A DNA stretch of 33,243 nt, taken from positions 1 to 33,243 of the forward strand of contig JAKJBU010000012.1 in assembly GCA_022706825.1 (NCBI GenBank), written 5' to 3'. The position numbers and the translations under genes are program-made. This DNA is from Bacillota bacterium. Lineage in GTDB: Bacteria; Bacillota; Clostridia; Lutisporales; Lutisporaceae. Each line of letters opens with the position of its first letter. Position 1 is the stretch's first letter. The notes under the pieces are model-generated. The model ran no database searches, had not been told where the DNA came from, and saw only the letters and a list, made by a program, of their open reading frames with translations. This document shows, piece after piece, positions 15,583 through 24,951 of this stretch.

Positions 15583-16533
15583 ATGCCGAAAATAGCTTGT
15601 ATTTTTCCGGGACAAGGAGCACAATACCCGGGTATGGGGAAGGAATTGGTACAAAATTACAAGGAAGCAATGAATATATTTGACCTTGCCAGTGAAAGAC
15701 TGGGAATTGATATGAAAAAGCTTTGCTTTGAGGGTGATGAAGAAGAGCTGAAGAAAACCGAAAATACTCAGCCCTCAATCCTTACTGTGAGTATAGCATT
15801 GCTGGAAGTGCTGAAGCTCAAGGGTATTGAACCTCAAATAGCAGCCGGGTTAAGTCTTGGAGAATACTCGGCTCTGGTTGCATCAAAGGCCATAAGCTTC
15901 GCGGATGCAGTCGCATTGGTGAAAAAGAGAGGGAAGTATATGCAGGAGGCAGTTCCCGCAGGAGAAGGCACAATGGCGGCAATAATGGGCATCGAAAGGG
16001 AATCCGTGATGGAATGCCTTAAGATGGCAAGCGGTTATGGTGTGGTAGAAGCGGCTAATTTCAACTGCCCGGGACAGGTTGTCATAGCCGGGCATACAAG
16101 TGCTGTTGAAAAGGCATGCTCCATACTGAAGGAAAGAGGAGCAAGGAAGGCAATTATGCTTCCGGTCAGCGCACCTTTTCATTCAAGCCTGTTAAAGCCG
16201 GCAGGGGAAAAGCTTGCAGCAGAACTTGAAAATGTGAATATCTCGGATAATGAGCTTCCTGTCGTCTCTAATGTAAATGCACAGGTAATAATGAACAAAT
16301 ATGAAATAAAAAGATGCCTTATAGAACAGGTAAGCAGTTCCGTGCTTTGGGAGGACAGCATCAGACGGATGATTGATCTGGGAGTGGATACGTTTATTGA
16401 AGTAGGGCCCGGAAGGACACTATCCGCTTTCGTTAAAAAAATTGACAAGAGCCTTTATGTTCATAATGTGGAGAACATCGAAACCCTGGAGAATACTATA
16501 GTAAGCATAAGGGAGAGATTGGAATGCAATTAA
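15583..16533 (+). CDS. fabD: Malonyl-CoA:ACP transacylase (FabD)
   Basis: The 316-residue product loads malonyl groups from CoA onto ACP. The catalytic Ser91 lies in 'GLSLGEYSAL', His200 in 'APFHSSLL', and the substrate loop 'FPGQGAQYPGMG' is at the N-terminus. 'ANFNCPGQVVIAG' and the C-terminal 'EVGPGRTL' are also present. Start at ATG 15583 with GGAGGAAT. It overlaps fabG by 10 bases, so the two are probably translationally coupled. No frame damage. Confidence 0.97.
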   Translation: MPKIACIFPGQGAQYPGMGKELVQNYKEAMNIFDLASERLGIDMKKLCFEGDEEELKKTENTQPSILTVSIALLEVLKLKGIEPQIAAGLSLGEYSALVASKAISFADAVALVKKRGKYMQEAVPAGEGTMAAIMGIERESVMECLKMASGYGVVEAANFNCPGQVVIAGHTSAVEKACSILKERGARKAIMLPVSAPFHSSLLKPAGEKLAAELENVNISDNELPVVSNVNAQVIMNKYEIKRCLIEQVSSSVLWEDSIRRMIDLGVDTFIEVGPGRTLSAFVKKIDKSLYVHNVENIETLENTIVSIRERLECN

Positions 16534-17267
16534 AAGGCAAAACCGCAGTCGTTACAGGCGGCTCAAGAGGAATTGGGAGGGCCATAGCACTTGAACTTGC
16601 ATCCTGCGGAGCAAACGTAGTTGTGAACTACACCAGGAATTCAAAAGCAGCCGATGAGGTTGTCGCGGAAATTGAAGCAATGGGTTCGTCAGGGATGGCT
16701 GTAAAGGCTGATGTTTCCATAGCTTCCGAGGTAGAAAATTTGGTGAATGAAGTATTAAAAACTTTCGGCAGCATAGATATATTAGTAAATAATGCAGGGA
16801 TTACAAGGGATAACCTGATAATCCGCATGACGGAAAAAGAATTTGATGAAGTTATCAATACGAACCTGAAAGGTGCATTTATATGCACAAAGGCTGTATC
16901 CAGAGTAATGATAAAGCAAAAGTCGGGCAAAATAATAAATGTTTCCTCAGTGGTCGGTATAGTTGGTAACGCGGGACAGTCCAACTATGCGGCAGCTAAA
17001 GCGGGACTCATTGGTTTTACAAAGTCCATGGCAAAGGAGCTGGCAAAGAGAGGCATCAATGTTAATGCAGTTGCTCCGGGCTTTATTCAGACGGATATGA
17101 CCTCTGTACTTCCTGACAATGTGAAGGAGGAGTTTCTTAAAAGTATTCCTCTGATGCGTATAGGAAAGCCTGAAGATATAGCAAAAACAGTATTATTCCT
17201 AGCGTCAGAATATTCTGACTATATAACCGGTCAAGTAATTAATATTGACGGTGGTATGGTTATGTAA
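16524..17267 (+). CDS. fabG: 3-oxoacyl-ACP reductase (FabG)
   Basis: The 247-residue short-chain dehydrogenase reduces 3-oxoacyl-ACP with NADPH. The nucleotide loop 'TGGSRGIGRA' and 'NNAG', and the catalytic residues Ser142, Tyr155 and Lys159 ('SNYAAAKAG'), are intact. The C-terminal 'ITGQVINIDGGMVM' is classic FabG. ATG at 16524 lies within the end of fabD with GGGAGAG upstream. A hairpin follows before acpP and may lower read-through. Confidence 0.96.
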   Translation: MQLKGKTAVVTGGSRGIGRAIALELASCGANVVVNYTRNSKAADEVVAEIEAMGSSGMAVKADVSIASEVENLVNEVLKTFGSIDILVNNAGITRDNLIIRMTEKEFDEVINTNLKGAFICTKAVSRVMIKQKSGKIINVSSVVGIVGNAGQSNYAAAKAGLIGFTKSMAKELAKRGINVNAVAPGFIQTDMTSVLPDNVKEEFLKSIPLMRIGKPEDIAKTVLFLASEYSDYITGQVINIDGGMVM

Positions 17268-17283
17268 TATTATCATATTATAA

Positions 17284-17330
17284 AAAAGGCTTCTATTGAA
17301 GTAATCTAACAATTAAGGAAGCCTTTTATG
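17284..17330 (+). terminator. Hairpin after fabG, possible weak terminator or attenuator
   Basis: AAAAGGCTTC (17284-17293) and GAAGCCTTTT (17318-17327) are perfect inverted repeats with a 24-base loop. The T-run is only four long, so termination is likely partial, which would adjust acpP and fabF relative to the upstream genes. Confidence 0.5.
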
Positions 17331-17342
17331 AAACTCGCTTAC

Positions 17343-17376
17343 GGGGCATGATAAATTAAGGTCGAATGAATGCCCC
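17343..17376 (+). other. Inverted repeat in the acpP leader
   Basis: GGGGCAT (17343-17349) and ATGCCCC (17370-17376) are perfect inverted repeats separated by 20 bases. They lie 36 bases before the acpP start. A -10-like TATAAA follows at 17384-17389. No protein site is recognised. Confidence 0.3.
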
Positions 17377-17411
17377 TACTCGTTATAAAATCCTGAAGGG
17401 AGGTGAACTGG

Positions 17412-17639
17412 ATGATTTTTGAAAAAGTTCAGGAGAAAGTAGCTGAGCAGCTTGGTATTGAACCAGAAGAGATTACATTGGAGTCTTCCTTCATTAATGA
17501 TTTGGGTGCTGATTCACTTGATATAGTGGAGCTGTTAATGGCGCTGGAAGAAGAGTTTGATATAGAAATACCTGATGAAGAAGCAGAGAAGCTGTCTACA
17601 GTTGGTGATGTGGTGGAATACATAAAAAACAATAAATAA
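17412..17639 (+). CDS. acpP: Acyl carrier protein
   Basis: The 75-residue acidic protein is ACP. Ser35 in '[20 protein letters not shown]' is the 4'-phosphopantetheine attachment site. Helix I '[14 protein letters not shown]' and the C-terminal '[13 protein letters not shown]' match the family. I chose ATG at 17412 with GGGAGGTG seven bases away; a GTG at 17403 is part of that ribosome site. Expected to be highly expressed. It has its own strong terminator, so fabF would need its own promoter or read-through. Confidence 0.97.
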   Translation: MIFEKVQEKVAEQLGIEPEEITLESSFINDLGADSLDIVELLMALEEEFDIEIPDEEAEKLSTVGDVVEYIKNNK

Positions 17640-17667
17640 AAAATGTCCCGATAGCGGGACATTTTTC
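17638..17667 (+). terminator. Terminator of acpP
   Basis: AAATGTCCCG (17641-17650), loop ATAG, CGGGACATTT (17655-17664): a perfect 10-bp stem followed by TT and preceded by A residues that extend pairing with the T-run. Confidence 0.9.
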
Positions 17668-17763
17668 ATTGCTTGATATGCAATGTATTCCAATTCTATC
17701 CGAGATACCTAATGTCAGCTCATTAGTAAATATATATATCATCATTATAAGGAGAGGAAACGA

Positions 17764-19005
17764 TTGAACAAGAGAAGAGTGGTTGTAACAGGAATAGGAG
17801 TAATTTCTCCCATCGGAACCGGCAGGGAGAAATTCTTTAAAAGCCTGAAAGAAGGCGTAAGCGGAGTGGGTCATATAACAAGGTTTGATACGGAAGGCTT
17901 TGACACAAAAATAGCCGCCGAGGTAAAGGATTTTGATCCGTCCGGGTACTTCGACAGAAAGGAATGCAGGAGAATGGACAGATTTTCGCAATATGCAATT
18001 GCCGCTTCCAAAATGGCTGCGGAGGATTCAAATATTAATCCTGAATCATTGGACAGCAGCAGGTTCGGTGTTTGCATAGGTTCGGGCATAGGCGGAATGG
18101 AGACCATGGAAGCACAGTATGATATATTGAGGGAAAAGGGGCCCGGAAGGGTCAGCCCTTTCATGATTCCCATGATGATATCCAATATTGCTGCGGGAAA
18201 CATTTCCATTGCCTTGAATGCAAAGGGCCCCAGCATTACAGTTGTAACAGCATGCGCATCCGCTACCAATGCTATCGGTGAAGCCTTCAAGATTATTCAG
18301 AGAGGCGACGCTGAAATAATGGTTACAGGAGGGACTGAAGCCTCTATAACACCTTTATCTTTAGCAGGTTTTTGTTCTATGAAAGCTTTATCAACGAGAA
18401 ATGATGACCCAAAAGCGGCGTCAAGGCCCTTTGATAAAGATAGAGACGGTTTTGTTATGGGGGAAGGAGCGGGAATGCTGATTATTGAGGAGCTTGAACA
18501 TGCACTGAAAAGAGGCGCGGTAATATATGGGGAAATAGCAGGGTATGGCGCCACCGGAGATGCATATCATATTACTGCACCGGCTCCTGACGCTGACGGA
18601 GCATACAGGGCCATGCTCATGGCCGTCAATGATGCGGGAATAAATGCCTGCGAACTGGATTATATAAATGCCCACGGAACTTCAACGGACTTGAATGATA
18701 AACTGGAGACACTGGCAATAAAAAGGCTTCTCGGAGAAGAAGCAAAAAAAGTTGCAGTAAGCTCTACAAAGTCAATGACTGGACATCTCCTTGGGGCAGC
18801 AGGAGCAATCGAGGCAATAGCATGCTTGATGGCAATAAATGAAGGAGTGATTCCTCCGACAATCAACTATACAACTCCTGATGAGGAGTGTGATTTGGAC
18901 TATGTTCCAAATAAGGCTGTCAACAGGAAGGTAGACTGGGCTATGTCGAACTCCTTGGGCTTTGGAGGCCATAATGCCAGTATTATATTGAAAAAATATC
19001 AATAA
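17764..19005 (+). CDS. fabF: Beta-ketoacyl-ACP synthase II (FabF)
   Basis: The 413-residue condensing enzyme elongates acyl-ACP with malonyl-ACP. The Cys-His-His triad is intact: Cys164 in '[14 protein letters not shown]', His304 in '[11 protein letters not shown]' and His341 in '[13 protein letters not shown]'. N-terminal '[14 protein letters not shown]' is typical. The start is TTG at 17764 behind AAGGAGAGG (17750-17758). The 96-base leader contains CTAATG/CATTAG inverted repeats (17709-17714, 17721-17726). A terminator separates it from rnc. With FabH, FabK, FabD and FabG it completes most of the elongation cycle; the dehydratase is missing here. Confidence 0.97.
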   Translation: MNKRRVVVTGIGVISPIGTGREKFFKSLKEGVSGVGHITRFDTEGFDTKIAAEVKDFDPSGYFDRKECRRMDRFSQYAIAASKMAAEDSNINPESLDSSRFGVCIGSGIGGMETMEAQYDILREKGPGRVSPFMIPMMISNIAAGNISIALNAKGPSITVVTACASATNAIGEAFKIIQRGDAEIMVTGGTEASITPLSLAGFCSMKALSTRNDDPKAASRPFDKDRDGFVMGEGAGMLIIEELEHALKRGAVIYGEIAGYGATGDAYHITAPAPDADGAYRAMLMAVNDAGINACELDYINAHGTSTDLNDKLETLAIKRLLGEEAKKVAVSSTKSMTGHLLGAAGAIEAIACLMAINEGVIPPTINYTTPDEECDLDYVPNKAVNRKVDWAMSNSLGFGGHNASIILKKYQ

Positions 19006-19014
19006 GTGATATTA

Positions 19015-19061
19015 TAGGGATTGGGAATACTCGTTGGGGGTTATTGCCAATCCCTATTTTT
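19015..19061 (+). terminator. Terminator of fabF
   Basis: TAGGGATTGG (19015-19024) pairs perfectly with CCAATCCCTA (19047-19056), followed by TTTTTA. The loop is 22 bases. Confidence 0.82.
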
Positions 19062-19119
19062 ACTTCAAAAGCGCATATGCTTTTGCCAACAAACGAAAAG
19101 GCAGTTGGGAGGAATGGAA

Positions 19120-19839
19120 ATGTCCGTTATCGATGAAAAGCGGCTGAAGCAGTTAAATGAATTTGAGAGTATCATTGGATATTCCTTCAAGAATATCAGC
19201 ATATTAAACAATGCCCTTACTCACAGCTCTTACGTGGCTTCAAGGTCAGATCATCATGAACACAATGAGAGGCTTGAATTTATCGGAGATGCTATTCTTG
19301 ACATGGTAATAAGCCTATATTTGTATAAAAAGTGCAAGAACCTGACAGAAGGAAGCCTTACCAGGTTCAGGGCGGGGATTGTGTGCGAGCAGTCACTGTA
19401 TAACGCATCAAACAACCTGAAGCTTGGGGAATACCTGCTGTTAAGCAAAGGTGAAGAGAATACGGGAGGCAGGAAGAGGGTTTCAATACTGGCAGACGCT
19501 TTTGAGGCAGTTATTGCAGCTATTTACCTGGACGGCGGCATAAAAAAGGCAAAGGAGTTTATTATAAAAAATCTTGAGCCTACTATTAAGAATGCAGTTG
19601 AGAATAAGTTATTCAGTGATTATAAGTCTTTCCTGCAGGAGTATGTCCAGAAAAAAAATTTGGGTAAACTGAGTTATAAGCTGGTCAGAGAGGAAGGGCC
19701 GGATCATGATAAGACCTTTGGAGTGGCATTGTATTTAAACAATGGGATTATAGGAAGAGGAGAGGGCCGCAGCAAGAAGGATGCGCAGCAGTCTGCCGCA
19801 AGAGATGCCATAGCCGGCCTGGGTGTAAGGAATGTTTAA
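19120..19839 (+). CDS. rnc: Ribonuclease III
   Basis: The 239-residue protein cleaves double-stranded RNA in rRNA and mRNA maturation. The catalytic domain holds 'NERLEFIGDAILD' (Glu53, Asp57) and 'LADAFEAVIAAIYLDGG' (Asp126, Glu129). The C-terminal double-stranded RNA-binding domain runs from about residue 165 and ends 'GEGRSKKDAQQSAARDAI'. I chose ATG at 19120, seven bases after GGGAGG (19107-19112); ATG at 19114 is one base from it. The gene overlaps the following radical SAM gene by eight bases, so they are probably coupled. Confidence 0.96.
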   Translation: MSVIDEKRLKQLNEFESIIGYSFKNISILNNALTHSSYVASRSDHHEHNERLEFIGDAILDMVISLYLYKKCKNLTEGSLTRFRAGIVCEQSLYNASNNLKLGEYLLLSKGEENTGGRKRVSILADAFEAVIAAIYLDGGIKKAKEFIIKNLEPTIKNAVENKLFSDYKSFLQEYVQKKNLGKLSYKLVREEGPDHDKTFGVALYLNNGIIGRGEGRSKKDAQQSAARDAIAGLGVRNV

Positions 19840-20902
19840 GAAGCATTATATCATTCCGATTTTTGTACCTCATAAAGGCTGCCCCCATGATTGCATATTC
19901 TGCAACCAGAAAAAAATAACAGGCCAGATTGAGGAAGTGACAGAAAAGGACGTAAAGGATAAGATTGAAGATTATCTTGATATGATACATGAAGGCGGCA
20001 GCCATATTGAAGCCGCATTTTACGGCGGGAGTTTTACGGCAATCCCTCTTGAATACCAGGAGCAGCTGTTGAATGCGGCTTTTGTATATGTTAGAGCCGG
20101 AAAGATAACAGGCATAAGAGTCTCAACAAGGCCTGACTGCATAGATGAAAGGATTTTGGAGAATCTGAGGAAATATGGAGTACGGACAGTGGAGCTTGGG
20201 GTTCAGTCAATGGACGAAGAAGTACTTAAGCTGTGCAACAGGGGCCATTCTCCGGGGGATGTTACCAACGCTGTCGGGATTCTGAAGGAATTCGGCTTTT
20301 CAGTCGGTGTACAGATGATGATAGGCTTGCCCGGAGATACTGAGGAAAAGGCTGTGAAGACCGCAAAAGCCCTTATCGCACTTAAGCCCGATATAGCAAG
20401 AATATACCCCGCTCTGACAATAAAGAACACGTATATGGAAGAAATGTTCATCAGGGGAGAATATCAACCCCTGACCCTTGATGAAGCTGTTGAATTATCA
20501 AAGAAGCTGCTGATACTTTTTGAGAGTAACGGAATAAATGTAATAAGGATAGGGCTTCAGCCTACAGAGAATATAAATTCGGGGAAGGATGTCGTTGCCG
20601 GGCCCTTTCATCCTTCAATGAGGCACCTGGTTGAATCCCTCATATACAGGGACATGTTGGCTTATTTATTGGAAAAGGAAGGAGAAAAGAAGAAAATTAC
20701 CTTGGGGATAAACCCGAAAAATGTTTCTGAATTGGTGGGGCATAAGAAAAGCAATATTGACTTCATAAAATCAAAATTTTTTATCGACAAAATTGAAATA
20801 TTTCAGGATAATAGTGTAGAAGCCGGTACTATGGTGCTAAATAATGGTAAAAAATCCGTTATTATGTCAAAGAAATACTATTATTCCATTTTGTCTAAAT
20901 AA
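19832..20902 (+). CDS. Elp3-like radical SAM protein
   Basis: The 356-residue product has the radical SAM cluster 'CPHDCIFC' (Cys17, Cys21, Cys24), then 'AAFYGGSFTAI', 'RVSTRPDCID', 'VELGVQSMDEEVL' and 'VQMMIGLPGD', the order seen in Elp3/MiaB-NifB-type radical SAM domains. Unlike true Elp3 there is no C-terminal GNAT acetyltransferase domain; the last 100 residues are unassigned. Homologs lie between rnc and smc in many clostridia. Substrate unknown; an RNA or nucleotide modification is a guess. It starts at ATG 19832 inside the end of rnc, with AAGGA upstream. Confidence 0.85.
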   Translation: MFKKHYIIPIFVPHKGCPHDCIFCNQKKITGQIEEVTEKDVKDKIEDYLDMIHEGGSHIEAAFYGGSFTAIPLEYQEQLLNAAFVYVRAGKITGIRVSTRPDCIDERILENLRKYGVRTVELGVQSMDEEVLKLCNRGHSPGDVTNAVGILKEFGFSVGVQMMIGLPGDTEEKAVKTAKALIALKPDIARIYPALTIKNTYMEEMFIRGEYQPLTLDEAVELSKKLLILFESNGINVIRIGLQPTENINSGKDVVAGPFHPSMRHLVESLIYRDMLAYLLEKEGEKKKITLGINPKNVSELVGHKKSNIDFIKSKFFIDKIEIFQDNSVEAGTMVLNNGKKSVIMSKKYYYSILSK

Positions 20903-20927
20903 AGGTATTTGGAGATTTATATAGAAT
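20903..20927 (+). promoter_or_regulatory. Candidate sigma-H promoter of spoVS
   Basis: AGGTATT (20903-20909), 11 bases, ATAGAAT (20921-20927) fit the sigma-H pattern RnAGGAwWW then RnnGAAT with one mismatch. In B. subtilis, spoVS is transcribed by sigma-H RNA polymerase early in sporulation. Confidence 0.55.
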
Positions 20928-20972
20928 ATATATATAATCAACTATACAGACATATTTAGGAGGTATTCCAAA

Positions 20973-21233
20973 ATGGAGGTACTAAAAGTATCAGCTCATT
21001 CACAACCAAAATCAGTTGCCGGAGCTCTCGCGGCTGTACTACGTGACAGAGCGACAGCTGAAATACAGGCAGTTGGTGCAGGTGCTGTAAATCAAGCAGT
21101 AAAAGCAATAGCAATCACCAGAGGTTTTGTAGCACCAAACGGTATAGACCTGGTAGTAGTCCCGGCATTTTCAGAAATTCAAATTGACGGGGAGGATAGA
21201 ACTGCAATAAAGTTCATAGTGGAGCCAAGATAA
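20973..21233 (+). CDS. spoVS: Stage V sporulation protein S
   Basis: The 86-residue product is almost the same as SpoVS from other spore-formers: 'EVLKVSAHSQPKSVAGALAA' at the start, then 'AVGAGAVNQAVKAIAITRGF' and 'AIKFIVEP' at the end. It has an Alba-like fold by family and may bind nucleic acid. In B. subtilis the null mutant affects septation and coat assembly. ATG at 20973 follows TTAGGAGG. It has its own promoter candidate and terminator, so it is probably monocistronic. Confidence 0.97.
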   Translation: MEVLKVSAHSQPKSVAGALAAVLRDRATAEIQAVGAGAVNQAVKAIAITRGFVAPNGIDLVVVPAFSEIQIDGEDRTAIKFIVEPR

Positions 21234-21251
21234 ATTAATGGCTAATTTTCT

Positions 21252-21290
21252 GAAAGCCTATATCATAACGGATATTGGGCTTTTTGTTTT
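21252..21290 (+). terminator. Terminator of spoVS
   Basis: AAAGCCTATATC (21253-21264) pairs with GATATTGGGCTTT (21271-21283) with one mismatch or bulge and a six-base loop. A T-run follows (21281-21285). Confidence 0.8.
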
Positions 21291-21376
21291 GCCCTGTGAC
21301 CTATATCCTATAGCATATAAGGACAAGGTATGTTAAAATATATTGGTAAAAATCTGTTGTTCGGGAGTGACCTGAT

Positions 21377-24300
21377 TTGTATTTGAAACAGCTTGAGGTA
21401 CATGGTTTTAAATCCTTTGCGGAAAAAATTGAACTTAGCTTCGGCAACACAATAAATGCCATTGTCGGTCCTAACGGAAGCGGCAAAAGCAATATTTCCG
21501 ATGCAATAAGATGGGTATTGGGAGAGCAAAGTGTAAAGGCCTTAAGAGGAAACAAGATGGAGGATGTTATCTTTGCCGGCAGCGACAGTGAAAAAGCCCT
21601 GGGATTTGCTGAAGTTTCCTTATGCATTGACAACAGCGACAGAAAGATACCGGTGGATTATACGGAAATAAATATAATGAGAAGAATGTACCGGTCCGGT
21701 GAAAGCGAATACTTTATTAATAAGACTTCATGCAGGCTTAAGGATATCTATGAGCTGTTCATGGATACAGGAATCGGCAGAGACGGTTACTCAATAATCG
21801 GGCAGGGAAGGATTGACGAGATACTCAGCAATAAATCGGAGGACAGGAGAAATGTGTTCGAAGAAGCCGCGGGGATAGTAAAATACAAGACAAGGAAGCA
21901 TGAAGCCGAGAAAAAGCTGGAGCAGACAAATCAGAACATAGTAAGGCTGGGGGACATAATTGAAGAACTGGAGTCCCAGTTGGGGCCGCTTAAGGAGCAG
22001 GCAGAGGTCGCAAAGCGCTACAGAAGCATTATGGAAGAATTGAAGTCAATTGAAATAAATATTATGCTGAACAGCATTGATAAATTCCGCAGCAGGCTTT
22101 CGAATGCGAAGCAGGAGGCAGAGAACATACAGAGCCTTATAGATGCCAAAAATTCCTCTGCCCGGCAGCTGGAGCATAAGCAAGATGAACTTAAAAGAAT
22201 TCTGAATGATATAGAGGCAAGTATTGACATGCTAAGCGAGGATATTCACCACCTTGAAAACAGCAAGGAAAAAATGGAAGGGGAAAGCAATGTCCTTCAG
22301 GTAAGAATAAATAATCTTGAGGAGAACACCTTAAAGCTCGGTAAAAGCGGCGAAGAGCTTGAGAATGAACTTACAGAGTCAAGGCAAGGTATTGAACAGA
22401 ACAGACTGAAGCTTGCCGAGCTTAATACTGCATATATTGAGGTATACGGTAAAATCAATGAAAGAACTGCCGACTTTGAATCCAACTTTAAGGCCATAAA
22501 TGACCTTGAATCGGATTTAAGTGATAAACAGCAGAAATTCATAAGCCTGATTAACAATTATTCGGAGCTGAAAAGTAAAATAAACAGCACTAATATATTC
22601 ATAGAAAATATGAATAAGAGGAAAAGCCAGGTAGAGGGGGATGTGAACCTGCTTGAACTGCAGCAGCAGGATAAAAAGAAGCAGTATGACAAATCCCTTG
22701 AAGAACTGGATGACTTCGGAAGAAAAATTGAAGACTGCAAAACACAGATAGAGGAGATAAAAGGGAAGAAACAGGAATGCGAGAGTGAAATACTGTTGCT
22801 GGAGGATAAGGCAGGGAAGCTGAAGGCGGAGAAAGAAGCCATGTTTTCAAGGCTTAAGGCTCTTGACGATATGGAAAGGGATCACGGCGGATACAGCAGG
22901 GCAGTAAAGGTGCTTATGGCGGAATATGACAAGGTAACAAAAGGTTTCTGCGGTGTCGTAGGTGAAATGATTAAAGTACCCTCCAAGTATGTAACCGCTA
23001 TCGAAATTGCTCTGGGAGGCTCCGTGCAAAGCATAATTACAAATACGGAGAATGATGCAAAGCTTCTTATAGAATACCTTAAGGAGCATAAGACGGGGAG
23101 GGCAACCTTTCTGCCCATAAGCTCAGTAAAACCAAGATTTTTCAATAAGGCTGAAGAAAAGCTTTTCAATATGAAGGGATTCGTGGGAATTGCATCCGAC
23201 CTTATCGAATATGACCTCAAAATCGACAGTATTATGAAGAACCTGTTGGGAAGGGTTGCTGTTGTTGAAGATATTGATGCGGCAATAAAGCTTGCCAGGG
23301 AAGCAGGATATGATTATAAAATAGTGACTCTTTCAGGAGAGGTAATAAACGCAGGAGGCTCAATAACAGGGGGAAGCCTTCAGTCTTCTTCAAGCTCGGT
23401 TTTGACCAGGAAAAGCGAGATAGAAGCTCTGAAGGTAAAACATGATGAAAAGCAGCATGAGCTTGAGGAACTCAGCCGGAAGCTTGGGGAATTGAAAAAA
23501 CAAGCAGCGGATATGGGCGCCGACATAGAGTTCAAGACGGATATACTTCACTCCCTGCAGATAGACATTAATAATTACAGGAACAGGTGTGACAATCTGA
23601 AAAACGAAATCCAGGTTATTCAGGACAGAATATCAATAAACCTAAAAGACCTTGGAGATCTGGAGAAGGAGTATAACGAAACAAATAAGATAATTTCTGA
23701 AAATAAGGAAAAGGCAGAGGCCGTCGAAAAGGAAAAGGAAGCTGTTGAGGCACAGATATCGGAGCTTCAGGAGCAGATGAAGCAGTTCAAGGAAGTAAGG
23801 GATGAATATAACGATGAGATAACAGAGCTGAAAATAAAACTGGCATCTGTTGAGCATAATAAGAAGACCGTAGAGCACTCCATAAAAAGCATGGAGGAAA
23901 GAGTAACAGAATTAGAGGAGGAAATAAAATCAAACAATACTGAAATTGAAAGACAGCAAGGGGAAATAAAAGCATTGTCATTGGATCTGGAAGAAAAGAA
24001 AGCTATAATAGAAAGAACTGTAAGGGAAGCTGAAGAAAAGCACAAGCTTCATAATGACAAAGAGAAGGAGAAATCAGCCATATGTGAAGATTTGAGCAAG
24101 CTTGAAGCGGATATGAAAGATTACGGCAATGATATAGCTGTTTTGCAGGCAGACCTTCATAAAGCTGAAATGCAGCATGCCAGAACTGAGATAGAGCTGG
24201 AGAGCATTGAAATGAGGCTGCTGGAGACCTACGAAATGAATTACAGCAAAGCGGAAAGCTACAGGGATACAAGCTTGAGTCTTACATGGGCTGCAAAGCA

Positions 24301-24937
24301 CTGTGAGGAACTAAAAAATGATATCAGAGAAATGGGCACTGTAAATGTAAATGCAATTGAGGAATATGAGAAGCTCAAAGAGCGCCATACATTCCTCAGC
24401 GTTCAGGTGGAGGATCTCTCAAAAGCCCGGGAAAACCTTATCGCCGTTATTGCCGAAATAGAAGAAAACATGAAGCTTCAATTCATTACGGAATTCAACA
24501 AGATTAATGAAAATTTCAATATTGTGTTCAAGCAGCTTTTTGGCGGAGGACATGCGGAATTGGTATTGACGGATATGGATGATGTACTGGGGTCAGGGAT
24601 AGAAATAATAGCCAAACCTCCGGGAAAGAAGCTGCAAAACCTATTGCTGCTGTCAGGGGGAGAGAGGGCGCTGACAGCTATAGCCCTGTTATTCGGTATA
24701 CTCAAAATGAAGCCTGCACCTTTCTGCGTCCTGGACGAAATTGATGCGGCCCTTGATGATGCCAATGTTGACAGGTTTGCAGAGTTCCTTGTAAGCTTCT
24801 CGGCGACCACACAGTTCATCGTTGTAACTCACAGAAAGGGAACGATGGAATGTGCGGACTGCCTGTACGGAGTGAGCATGGAAGACAGCGGAGTATCCAA
24901 ACTGGTATCCGTAAGGCTTGAAGATAAAGTAAGTTAA
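21377..24937 (+). CDS. smc: Chromosome segregation protein SMC
   Basis: The 1186-residue protein is full-length SMC, the ATPase of the condensin-like complex with ScpA and ScpB (not in this window). Walker A 'GPNGSGKSN' is at residues 31-39. Two long coiled coils (about 170-500 and 680-1010) flank a hinge domain (about 520-680, 'GFCGVVGEMI', 'NAGGSITGGS'). The ABC signature 'LLSGGERALTAIALLFG' is near 1090 and Walker B 'FCVLDEIDAALDD' near 1115. The TTG at 21377 is the start, nine bases after GGGAG (21363-21367). ftsY follows after 14 bases. Confidence 0.97.
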   Translation: MYLKQLEVHGFKSFAEKIELSFGNTINAIVGPNGSGKSNISDAIRWVLGEQSVKALRGNKMEDVIFAGSDSEKALGFAEVSLCIDNSDRKIPVDYTEINIMRRMYRSGESEYFINKTSCRLKDIYELFMDTGIGRDGYSIIGQGRIDEILSNKSEDRRNVFEEAAGIVKYKTRKHEAEKKLEQTNQNIVRLGDIIEELESQLGPLKEQAEVAKRYRSIMEELKSIEINIMLNSIDKFRSRLSNAKQEAENIQSLIDAKNSSARQLEHKQDELKRILNDIEASIDMLSEDIHHLENSKEKMEGESNVLQVRINNLEENTLKLGKSGEELENELTESRQGIEQNRLKLAELNTAYIEVYGKINERTADFESNFKAINDLESDLSDKQQKFISLINNYSELKSKINSTNIFIENMNKRKSQVEGDVNLLELQQQDKKKQYDKSLEELDDFGRKIEDCKTQIEEIKGKKQECESEILLLEDKAGKLKAEKEAMFSRLKALDDMERDHGGYSRAVKVLMAEYDKVTKGFCGVVGEMIKVPSKYVTAIEIALGGSVQSIITNTENDAKLLIEYLKEHKTGRATFLPISSVKPRFFNKAEEKLFNMKGFVGIASDLIEYDLKIDSIMKNLLGRVAVVEDIDAAIKLAREAGYDYKIVTLSGEVINAGGSITGGSLQSSSSSVLTRKSEIEALKVKHDEKQHELEELSRKLGELKKQAADMGADIEFKTDILHSLQIDINNYRNRCDNLKNEIQVIQDRISINLKDLGDLEKEYNETNKIISENKEKAEAVEKEKEAVEAQISELQEQMKQFKEVRDEYNDEITELKIKLASVEHNKKTVEHSIKSMEERVTELEEEIKSNNTEIERQQGEIKALSLDLEEKKAIIERTVREAEEKHKLHNDKEKEKSAICEDLSKLEADMKDYGNDIAVLQADLHKAEMQHARTEIELESIEMRLLETYEMNYSKAESYRDTSLSLTWAAKHCEELKNDIREMGTVNVNAIEEYEKLKERHTFLSVQVEDLSKARENLIAVIAEIEENMKLQFITEFNKINENFNIVFKQLFGGGHAELVLTDMDDVLGSGIEIIAKPPGKKLQNLLLLSGGERALTAIALLFGILKMKPAPFCVLDEIDAALDDANVDRFAEFLVSFSATTQFIVVTHRKGTMECADCLYGVSMEDSGVSKLVSVRLEDKVS

Positions 24938-24951
24938 AGGAGCAATTAATT

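Noticed and set aside
17709-17726. CTAATG/CATTAG inverted repeat before fabF as a second FapR box
   Set aside because: The centre does not match the ACC-GGT core of the FapR consensus.
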